Shown here piece after piece: positions 1-6,402 of a stretch of 64,000 nt of DNA; positions within the stretch are counted from its first letter, which is position 1, and the number at the start of each line of letters is the position of its first letter. The DNA lies in assembly GCF_000802385.1 (NCBI RefSeq), contig NZ_JTDN01000001.1, positions 255,501 through 319,500 on the forward strand. Reading direction: 5' to 3'. The DNA is from Croceibacterium mercuriale. GTDB taxonomy: Bacteria; Pseudomonadota; Alphaproteobacteria; Sphingomonadales; Sphingomonadaceae. Under the pieces are notes generated by a model that saw only the letters and a program-made list of their open reading frames with translations, was not told where the DNA came from and ran no database searches. Both the position numbers and the translations under genes were made by a program.

Positions 1-201
1 GCCTGGCATACCGGTCATCACCAGCTCGGCGCCGGTAAAACGCGGCATCAGGCGCTCACTGAAACGCAGTTGGACCCGAGACGGAGCGGCAACCGAGGAA
101 CTCGCCGCGGGGGTCGCGGCGACGAGCCTGGGGTGTGCGCTCGCCACGCCGGTCGTCAGGGCGGCGAACGTGAGGGCGGCAGCCAGATACACACTACGCA
201 T
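1..201 (-). CDS. copC: CopC-type periplasmic copper-binding protein (partial, 3' end off window)
   Basis: Only the first 67 codons lie in the window; the gene reads leftwards off the edge. The start is the ATG on the minus strand at 199-201. Residues 1-22 form a Sec signal peptide ending in ...GVASA, and the mature chain begins AHPRLVAATPAA, the usual CopC/YobA amino end with its copper-ligand His directly after the cleavage site. The following segment (VQLRFSERLMPRF) also fits the CopC beta-sandwich. CopC proteins carry copper in the periplasm and often sit beside copD. It is divergent from the sigma/anti-sigma cassette on its right, so the 134-bp gap between them probably holds promoters for both directions. 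The rest of the protein cannot be judged. Confidence 0.85.
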   Translation of the reverse strand, partial: MRSVYLAAALTFAALTTGVASAHPRLVAATPAASSSVAAPSRVQLRFSERLMPRFTGAELVMTGMPG

Positions 202-335
202 GAGACTTTTCCTTGCTGAACTATCCCTGCTTCTACGCGCGAACAGCCACCACCCCTTGGCTGCGGGTCGAACTCATGTGAGGGTTTGGTGCCGCTCGAA
301 CGTATCAAGATCAGGGCAGGGCCGGAGGGACGAAG

Positions 336-611
336 ATGCAAGACTTGGATCAGATGCTCGCACGGTTGACGGCAGAGCCCGACCACGCGGGATTGCAGGG
401 TATTGAAGCTGCTGTCTTGGCCCGGCTCGGCGAGCCGCCGCGCGCCACCCTCGGCTTCGGCATCGGGGCGGTGATAGTGCTGTCATCGCTCGGTCTGGGC
501 GTGGTGAGCGCGGGCTCACCTGCGATCACTATTGAAGCAGAAGGTCAGGTTGCGCCTCTTGGTCTCGGTACCGCGCTGGCGCCGTCCGCGTTGCTTGCTG
601 GTACGCGGTGA
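336..611 (+). CDS. CnrY-like small membrane anti-sigma factor (inferred)
   Basis: A 91-residue protein with an acidic/charged amino-terminal half (residues 1-35) and one hydrophobic segment at about residues 42-62 (IGAVIVLSSLGLGVVSAG), then a short tail. Sequence alone does not name a family. The call rests on position and size: it is the first gene of a three-gene overlap with a CnrX-like sensor and an ECF sigma factor, in the same order and nearly the same lengths as cnrY-cnrX-cnrH of Cupriavidus (95, 148 and 191 residues). In that system CnrY holds the sigma factor at the inner membrane until metal is sensed. A GGAGGG Shine-Dalgarno lies about 8 bases before the ATG. Its TGA overlaps the GTG of the next gene. 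Confidence 0.6.
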   Translation: MQDLDQMLARLTAEPDHAGLQGIEAAVLARLGEPPRATLGFGIGAVIVLSSLGLGVVSAGSPAITIEAEGQVAPLGLGTALAPSALLAGTR

Positions 612-1051
612 CAAAGGTGTCGACGCGTACGTTCCTGATTGTCTTCGCGGCGTTCGTGGCAGCGGTCGGCGGTGTCCTGCTCGGCAGGGAGCTGTTTGCC
701 CCATCTCGTCCCCCGGGCAGTGAGCTTCACCGCATCGTTCATGATGAGCTCGCCCTAAACCCGACGCAGGATGCGCAACTGACCGAGCTGGAGAGAGCGT
801 TCGCGGTTAAGCGCCGTGCATTGGAGGAGGAGATGCGGGCCGATAATGCCCGCCTTGCCGCCGCCATCGAAGCCGAGCACGGCTATGGCCCGCGCGTGGC
901 ACAAGCTGTCGACCGCAGCCATGCAGCGATGGGCGAACTACAAAAAGAGACGCTCGCGCACATGTTCGCGATGCGTCAGATCCTGAGGCCCGATCAGGCC
1001 GAGAAGTTTGATCGGGCGGTGGTGAAGGCGCTCACCCAAGACAGGCAGTGA
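608..1051 (+). CDS. Periplasmic heavy-metal sensor, CnrX-like
   Basis: A 147-residue protein with an amino-terminal membrane anchor (about residues 9-26) and a helical periplasmic domain of the CnrX/ZraP/CpxP kind. The CnrX metal ligands as I recall them (His42, His46, Glu63, His119, Met123) each have a counterpart one position earlier: His41 and His45 in ELHRIVHDEL, Glu62 in LTELER, His118 and Met122 in LAHMFAM. This supports real metal sensing. It starts at a GTG inside the stop of the preceding gene and ends in a GTGA overlap with the sigma factor, so the three are translationally coupled. Whether it senses Cu, Ni or Co cannot be read from sequence; neighbouring copA and copB favour copper. 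Confidence 0.8.
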   Translation: MTKVSTRTFLIVFAAFVAAVGGVLLGRELFAPSRPPGSELHRIVHDELALNPTQDAQLTELERAFAVKRRALEEEMRADNARLAAAIEAEHGYGPRVAQAVDRSHAAMGELQKETLAHMFAMRQILRPDQAEKFDRAVVKALTQDRQ

Positions 1052-1617
1052 GCCTCGATTATCAGTCAGCCTCCGACGGAGAGCTGGTGACCCTCAGCCT
1101 CGCTGGTCAGCAGCCGGCCTTTGCCGAGATCATGCGCCGACATCGTGCAGCTGTCTTCCGATTGATCCGATCGCATATCGGCGATGCCGACGAAGCGTTG
1201 GACCTCACTCAAGAGACGTTCGTCGCGGCGTGGAGAGCACTTCGCCGGTTCGATCCCGCACGGTCGTTGCTCACCTGGTTGTGTGCCATTGCCATCAACA
1301 AATGTCGCGATTGGGGCAGAAAGCGCGCAGTGCGCCGGTTCTTTTCGCTCGCAGCCCCGATCGAAGACGCGCGGCACGTGCCCGAGGCACAGCCTGAGGT
1401 GGATACAGCTGCAGCGGATCGGCAAGAGCTTGCCCGGGTCACGACGGCCATCGCGAACCTGCCAGCACCATTGAAGGAAGTGTTGATCCTTCGCACCATC
1501 GAGAGTCTGAGCCAGGCCGAGACGGCGGAAACACTGGGGGTGAGCGCAAAGACCGTCGAAACCCGGCTTTATCGTGCCCGCGCCAAACTGGCAGATATGC
1601 TTGCGACGAGCGAATGA
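1048..1617 (+). CDS. ECF-subfamily RNA polymerase sigma factor, CnrH-like
   Basis: A 189-residue sigma-70 family protein of ECF layout. Sigma2 lies at about residues 25-95 (DLTQETFVAAWRALRRF, then LTWLCAIAINKCRDWGR, the core-binding and -10 recognition helices). Sigma4 is at about residues 125-180 with the helix-turn-helix LSQAETAETLGVSAKTVETR. It probably redirects RNA polymerase to metal-resistance promoters when released by the membrane anti-sigma encoded two genes upstream. The start is the GTG overlapping the sensor gene's stop. The likely targets are its own operon and the adjacent copA-copB genes; copC is also possible. That is inference from position. Confidence 0.88.
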   Translation: MSLDYQSASDGELVTLSLAGQQPAFAEIMRRHRAAVFRLIRSHIGDADEALDLTQETFVAAWRALRRFDPARSLLTWLCAIAINKCRDWGRKRAVRRFFSLAAPIEDARHVPEAQPEVDTAAADRQELARVTTAIANLPAPLKEVLILRTIESLSQAETAETLGVSAKTVETRLYRARAKLADMLATSE

Positions 1618-1703
1618 TGGCCTGCCGCTCAGGAAAAAGATTTCAGGGATAAGGCTGCGGCCCGCGTACCCTCATGACACCAGCAATCGAGTCCGAAAGC
1701 TTC

Positions 1704-3638
1704 ATGAACGCACAGTTTGATCGTCGGGCGCTGCTCCGCGGCGCGACCCTTGCAGGCGGTGGGTTCGCGCTAGCGAGCCACATGCCCGCGTGGGCGCAGC
1801 CCATATCCCAAGGCATCTCCAGGCCGCTCCCGACCGTGTCTGGCGAGGATATCCGCTTGCGCATCGCGCATCAGATGATGACCATCGATGGAAGGCAGAG
1901 CCACGCCATCGGCATCAACGGTACCGTTCCTGCTCCGCTCATTCGGCTGCGCGAAGGTCAGAACGTCCGTCTGCATGTCGAGAACATGCTGGATGAGGAA
2001 ACTTCGGTACACTGGCATGGTTTGCTGCTGCCATTTCAGATGGACGGCGTGCCGGGTGTCAGCTTTCCCGGCATTCCTGCTCGTTCGACATTCAGTTACG
2101 AGTTCCCGGTCATCCAGTCGGGCACCTATTGGTATCACAGCCACTCCGGGCTGCAGGAGCAGATGGGCCACTATGGTCCCATCGTGATTGATCCCCAGGG
2201 CGAGGACGTCGTCCAGTTCGACCGCGAGCACGTCATCGTTCTGTCCGACCACAGTCCTATTCACCCGCACGCGATCTTCCGGCGGCTCAAGCTGGAGGCA
2301 GGCTACTTCAATCGGCAGCGGCAGACGCTTGGCGGTCTTCTCGCCGGCGAGGGCCAAAGTGCGTCAGAACGCCTCATGTGGGGCGGGATGCGCATGGATC
2401 CGGCTGACGTCGCGGACGTGACTGGCACAACCTACACCTATCTGGTGAACGGTCACGGTCCGCAGGATAATTGGACGGCACTGTTCCGGCCGGGCGAGCG
2501 GGTCCGGCTGCGCATCATCAACGCGTCCGCGATGACCACCTTCAACGTCCGGATTCCCGGTCTGCCGATGACGATCGTGGCGGCGGACGGCTTGAACGTG
2601 CAGCCAGTAGAGATCGATGAATTCCAGTTCGGTCCTGCCGAGACTTACGATGCGATCGTGATACCGTCTGAGGATCGTGCCTTCACGCTGGTGGGCGAGA
2701 GCGTCGACCGGTCTGGCATGGCTCGGGCGACCTTGGCTCCTCGTGAAGGAATGATCGCGCCTGTCCCGCCGCTCCGCCAACGACCGCTGGCGACCATGAA
2801 GGACATGGGCATGGGTGGCATGGACCATGGCACTAGTGGCGGCATGGATCACTCGGCGATGGGCCACGGCATGGCAGCAGGCTCGCCGTCCGCCCCTGGG
2901 CCCGCGATGGATCCCAGCATGATGAACCATGATGGCGCAGCTGCAAGCAGCGCCGCAGTGTCGGCAGCTGAGCACGCGGCGATGGGCCACGGCCAGGCGG
3001 CCACGGGCGCGGCCGCCGCAGGCATGGCCGGCATGTCGGCGGCCGATCACGCAGCGATGGGCCACGGCTCAGGCGGCATGGACCACTCCATGCGCGACTT
3101 CTCCAATGCACCCGGCGTGAAGAAGGGGCCGGGCGTCCAGACCATCTCGCCCATGCCCGTCGATCGCACCGACTTCCCCGGTCAGGGGCTAGAGGACGTG
3201 CCGCACCGCGCGCTCAACTACCGGCAGCTCATGGCGCTCGATCGCAACCCCGACACGCGCGCGCCGGGTCGCGAGCTGGAGATCCATCTCACCGGCAATA
3301 TGGAGCGCTACATGTGGGCGTTCGACGGCGAGAAGTTGTCGGAGGTGAAGGAGCCCATCCCGTTCCGCACCGGCGAGCGGGTGCGGATCACGCTGGTCAA
3401 CGACACCATGATGGGCCACCCAATCCACATCCACGGCCACTTTTTCGAGCTGGTCACCGGGCACGGTGCTTACGCGCCGCGCAAACACACCGTCCTCGTG
3501 CAGCCGGGCGGTAAGGTGAGCTGGGATATGACGGCGGAGGCCGGTGACTGGGCGTTCCATTGCCACATGCTCTATCACATGCACGCAGGCATGATGCAGG
3601 TGGTTCAGGTCAGGAACGAGCAAGGAGAGGTCGCATGA
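1704..3638 (+). CDS. copA: CopA-type periplasmic multicopper oxidase
   Basis: A multicopper oxidase of about 644 residues for copper resistance. The ATG at 1704 is preferred over 1674 because it places the twin-arginine signal (DRRALLRG) next to the start, as usual for this family. Copper-ligand motifs are in the expected order: HWHG and WYHSHSG in the first cupredoxin domain, then HPIHIHGH and HCHMLYHMHAGMM in the last, giving the type 1 and trinuclear sites. Between them, about codons 370-470, is a Met/His-rich insert with repeated MDHS, MGHGM and AAMGHG units, typical of CopA and thought to bind Cu(I). It overlaps copB by four bases (ATGA). Role: oxidation or sequestration of periplasmic copper. 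Confidence 0.95.
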   Translation: MNAQFDRRALLRGATLAGGGFALASHMPAWAQPISQGISRPLPTVSGEDIRLRIAHQMMTIDGRQSHAIGINGTVPAPLIRLREGQNVRLHVENMLDEETSVHWHGLLLPFQMDGVPGVSFPGIPARSTFSYEFPVIQSGTYWYHSHSGLQEQMGHYGPIVIDPQGEDVVQFDREHVIVLSDHSPIHPHAIFRRLKLEAGYFNRQRQTLGGLLAGEGQSASERLMWGGMRMDPADVADVTGTTYTYLVNGHGPQDNWTALFRPGERVRLRIINASAMTTFNVRIPGLPMTIVAADGLNVQPVEIDEFQFGPAETYDAIVIPSEDRAFTLVGESVDRSGMARATLAPREGMIAPVPPLRQRPLATMKDMGMGGMDHGTSGGMDHSAMGHGMAAGSPSAPGPAMDPSMMNHDGAAASSAAVSAAEHAAMGHGQAATGAAAAGMAGMSAADHAAMGHGSGGMDHSMRDFSNAPGVKKGPGVQTISPMPVDRTDFPGQGLEDVPHRALNYRQLMALDRNPDTRAPGRELEIHLTGNMERYMWAFDGEKLSEVKEPIPFRTGERVRITLVNDTMMGHPIHIHGHFFELVTGHGAYAPRKHTVLVQPGGKVSWDMTAEAGDWAFHCHMLYHMHAGMMQVVQVRNEQGEVA

Positions 3639-4810
3639 AGGCGGCTCTAGTCGCCGGTGTCGCCGGGTTGGCGCTCGCTTCTCCGGCACTCGCGCAGCAT
3701 AGCGGGCATGCTGGTCATACCAGCCCCGCGCCGCAAAGTCCGCCCCCGAGCGATGTACATGCGGAGCATAACATGCCGGCTGCACCGAGCGCCGCGCAAG
3801 AAGAGCAGGAGACACGTCCAGACCCGCATGCCGGACATGACATGGGAGCCATGGAGGGCGCTGCACCTGCTGCGCAATCGCCGAACGACGTCCATGCAGG
3901 CCATGCGATGCCAGCAGCACCTACGCCAACGCCGCAGAGCAATCCGCACGCTGGCCATGACATGAGGGCAATGCCGGCGCAGCAGAGCGCGACAGATGTT
4001 CATGCAGGTCACCAAATGGGTGGCGGCAACATGGCCGAGCACCACGGTCCCATCGGAACCAACTTGCCGCCAGGTGGCGCCGCCGCACCGAATGCCTTTC
4101 CGGGCAGCGCTGCCAGCGAGTTTTACGGCGAGAGGGAGATGGCCCGAGAGGTCCGCGAACTAAAGCAGGAGCACGGCGGGGGCTCGTTCAGCCAGATTAT
4201 CTTCAACCTCGCCGAAGTGCAGATTAGGGATGGCCGCGATGGCTACCGCTTCGACGGTGAGGGATGGTTCGGCGGTGACATCAACCGCTTGGTGGTGAAG
4301 ACCGAAGGAGCGGGAGATTTCGGCCGTTCAGTCGAGGATGCGGAGATACAGCTCCTCTACAGCCGCGCTCTTGACCCATACGTCAACTTGCAGGCGGGCA
4401 TTCGCTACGACATCAGACCCGATCCGAGCAGGGCTTACGCGAGCGTCGCCTTTGAAGCTCTCGCGCCGTACTTCTTCGACGTTGAGGGGACGTTGTTCCT
4501 GTCGGACAAGGGTGACGTGCTCGCACGGGCGGAGGCCTACTACGACCAGCGCATCACCAACTGGATCGTGCTCCAACCTCGCGCCGAGCTCAACTTCGCC
4601 GCCCAGGACATGCCAGCGGAGGAGATCGGTTCCGGCCTTTCCGATGCCGAACTAGGGCTGCGCCTTCGCTACGAAATCCGTCGGGAGTTCGCGCCGTACA
4701 TCGGCGTGTCGTGGGAGCGGAAGTTTGGCGACACCGCTCGCTACGCGCGGGACGAAGGCGAGAGCACCGGCGGCTTCAGCTTTGTGACGGGCGTGAGACT
4801 TTGGTTCTAA
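3635..4810 (+). CDS. copB: CopB outer-membrane copper-resistance protein
   Basis: 391 residues starting at the ATG that overlaps the copA stop. A Sec signal peptide (residues 1-20, ending ASPALAQ) is followed by a low-complexity His/Met segment to about residue 135, with repeated HAGHDM, DVHAGHAM and DVHAGHQM units. The carboxy-terminal 230 residues are the CopB beta-barrel domain, rich in alternating hydrophobic and aromatic strands (FSQIIFNLAEVQIRDG, YRFDGEGWFGGDINRL), and end in a terminal Phe as outer-membrane barrels do. It is translationally coupled to copA and is expected to act with it to bind or export copper at the outer membrane. Confidence 0.94.
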   Translation: MKAALVAGVAGLALASPALAQHSGHAGHTSPAPQSPPPSDVHAEHNMPAAPSAAQEEQETRPDPHAGHDMGAMEGAAPAAQSPNDVHAGHAMPAAPTPTPQSNPHAGHDMRAMPAQQSATDVHAGHQMGGGNMAEHHGPIGTNLPPGGAAAPNAFPGSAASEFYGEREMAREVRELKQEHGGGSFSQIIFNLAEVQIRDGRDGYRFDGEGWFGGDINRLVVKTEGAGDFGRSVEDAEIQLLYSRALDPYVNLQAGIRYDIRPDPSRAYASVAFEALAPYFFDVEGTLFLSDKGDVLARAEAYYDQRITNWIVLQPRAELNFAAQDMPAEEIGSGLSDAELGLRLRYEIRREFAPYIGVSWERKFGDTARYARDEGESTGGFSFVTGVRLWF

Positions 4811-4870
4811 GGGCTGATGGAACGCTCCGCGTATCACGCTTAGGACGGGTTGAGCTTTGAGGAGCGTGCA

Positions 4871-5251
4871 ATGAAGATCGCAGCCACTATGACCGTTGCC
4901 TTGCTAATGGCGAGCCCAGCGCTCGCTCAGGATCAAGGTCAGCAGGGTATGGACCACAGTCAGATGAACCATGCCGAGATGATGCAGCCGACCGCTGCCA
5001 ATCCCTACGCGCCTTCTGAAATGAAGATGCACGAGCAGATGATGGCAGCGGCAGGCGCGGATGCTGGCGAAACGTGGATCCGAAAGATGATCGAGCATCA
5101 CCGCGGCGCGGTCGACATGTCACAGATTGCACTTACCAATACCGAGAACGTCGATGTGCGCCGCGAAGCGCAGAAGACGATCGACAGCCAGAACCGCGAG
5201 ATCGCGACGTTGAATGCGATGCTCCGCGGAATGGGGAAGCAAGAGCAGTAA
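4871..5251 (+). CDS. DUF305-family secreted Met/His-rich protein
   Basis: 126 residues from the ATG at 4871, preceded by a GAGGAG Shine-Dalgarno; the in-frame ATG seven codons earlier lacks one. It has a Sec signal peptide ending in ASPALAQ, then a Met/His-rich linker (GMDHSQMNHAEMM) and a DUF305 helical bundle with the family signature WIRKMIEHHRGAVDMSQ. DUF305 proteins are ferritin-like helical proteins often found in copper and silver loci. It lies 60 bp after copB on the same strand and is probably expressed with it as another periplasmic copper-binding factor. Its biochemical activity is unknown. Confidence 0.85.
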   Translation: MKIAATMTVALLMASPALAQDQGQQGMDHSQMNHAEMMQPTAANPYAPSEMKMHEQMMAAAGADAGETWIRKMIEHHRGAVDMSQIALTNTENVDVRREAQKTIDSQNREIATLNAMLRGMGKQEQ

Positions 5252-5275
5252 ACAGTCAGCCTTAGCTTCGGGAGC

Positions 5276-5303
5276 CCAGGCGGGTGCGGCATCAGCCGCC
5301 TGG
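5276..5303. terminator. Hairpin between convergent DUF305 and vapC genes
   Basis: A perfect 8-bp inverted repeat (CCAGGCGG at 5276-5283, CCGCCTGG at 5296-5303) with a 12-base loop lies 25 bases after the DUF305 stop and 28 bases before the end of the convergent vapC. An alternative inner stem (GCGGC/GCCGC) is also possible. No T-tract follows on either strand, so intrinsic termination is only a suggestion. Confidence 0.4.
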
Positions 5304-5330
5304 CGCGGCCGCACACGTACGAGCCGGCAG

Positions 5331-5717
5331 CTAGCGGATCGCTACAACCTTGACTTCGACAGCATCGGCGATCTTTCTCCAGCTCTGGTCACTGGTCCAC
5401 GCCGGCAATCCATCGCGCCGCGCGAGCGCCAGGCAGAAGCGGTCACCAAGGCTCAAGCCTGCTTCGGCTGTTGCAGCCCGCATTCGTCCAGCAATCTGCG
5501 CAAGCGCCTTGTCTGCCGGCACCAAGGTAAGGGGAAGGGGATCCAGCATGGCGTCGACTTGCCGTTCGGGCATACCTGCATGGACAAAGTGGCTAACCAC
5601 CTCGGCATAGTTCACACTGCTAACCCGCGCGCCTGCGATGCCAGCTGCCACCTTAGCCGCGCCCCGCTCCCCTTTGAGCATTGCGATGAGGGCAGAGGCA
5701 TCGAGTACCACACTCAC
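5331..5717 (-). CDS. vapC: VapC-family PIN-domain ribonuclease toxin
   Basis: 128-residue PIN domain with its four acidic positions visible: Asp in VVLDASALIAML near the amino end, Glu in NYAEVV (about residue 40), Asp in LSLGDRFCLALAR (about residue 95) and Asp in WTSDQSW (about residue 112). VapC toxins are Mg-dependent RNases that cut tRNA or rRNA. It starts at a GTG whose bases overlap the stop of the antitoxin gene upstream, so the pair is coupled, antitoxin first. It lies in the accessory region and may help stabilise the island. Confidence 0.9.
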   Translation of the reverse strand: MSVVLDASALIAMLKGERGAAKVAAGIAGARVSSVNYAEVVSHFVHAGMPERQVDAMLDPLPLTLVPADKALAQIAGRMRAATAEAGLSLGDRFCLALARRDGLPAWTSDQSWRKIADAVEVKVVAIR

Positions 5718-5959
5718 TCTCCGCTCTCTTCACGGCGTCGCGCAAGGAAGGCATCGACCGAAGCATCGGGATTATCGCCGGTGTACTGCTTGGCCAGAGC
5801 CTGAGCTCGCGCCACTGACTGAGTAGCTGTTCTCAAGATGATGCCATCTTCCGTTTCGTCGAGATAGACCGCTCCGCCACCTGTCAGGCCCAGGCGCTTT
5901 CGAACGTCAGCGGGCAGGCTCATGCGGCCGTTCGGCGTGATGTTAATCTGGAGAGTCAT
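5714..5959 (-). CDS. vapB: AbrB/MazE-type antitoxin of the VapBC pair
   Basis: 81 residues from the ATG at 5957-5959, which has an AGGTG Shine-Dalgarno just upstream; an upstream in-frame extension to 6064 lacks homology. The amino-terminal half is a SpoVT/AbrB swapped-hairpin DNA-binding fold (NITPNGRMSLPADVRKRLGL). The carboxy-terminal tail (about residues 45-81) would wrap the PIN toxin. As in other VapB proteins it should neutralise VapC and repress its own promoter, most likely in the bases just right of 5960. Confidence 0.87.
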   Translation of the reverse strand: MTLQINITPNGRMSLPADVRKRLGLTGGGAVYLDETEDGIILRTATQSVARAQALAKQYTGDNPDASVDAFLARRREESGE

Positions 5960-6402
5960 GGAAGCACCTCGAGGGATTAGCGGCTCGTAGGCGCTGTGTA
6001 GGTCTGAGCACGCGCGGGTGCAAGAAGAGCTCTTTCGCGCCACACAGAAGCGCCCGTGCCACAAACGTGCCGACGTACCTTATGCCCGAAGCTCTGCCAA
6101 TCTCCGCCAAAAACGATGCCTTTTGGGTATACCTCTAGAAGACCAGGTACAAAGCGGTCTCTTTCCCGTATGCGAACGATGTATGGAAGACTAGGCTTCA
6201 GCAGACTACCCAAAAGAGACCGGTATTATTCATTCTGGCCTATAAGCATGACGCAGCGCGCGCCCGGCACACTCGATACCTTTGCGTCCCAGGCGCAACT
6301 TTCGGCCGAGCTGTGCTAGCCTGAACTTGTGTGAGTCCTGTGCAGTGATCTCAGTCTCAAGCGAGCATGGACAATACACCGGCAGAGGTCAGTGGTCGGC
6401 CA
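5960..6402. other. 443-bp stretch without a supported gene
   Basis: This lies between the vapB start and the stop of the subtilase gene. No open frame in it shows coding character. It should contain the vapBC promoter. A 10-bp perfect inverted repeat is present (CGGTCTCTTT at 6155-6164, AAAGAGACCG at 6213-6222). A second, competing repeat overlaps its right arm (TTTTGGGTA at 6121-6129, TACCCAAAA at 6207-6215). I see no recognisable mobile-element end here. Confidence 0.4.

Noticed and set aside
262-335. Two GAAC motifs (270-273 and 298-301) as ECF promoter -35 boxes before the anti-sigma gene
   Set aside because: Suggestive, but no matching -10 pair and no comparable motif before copA, so it is not listed as a feature.
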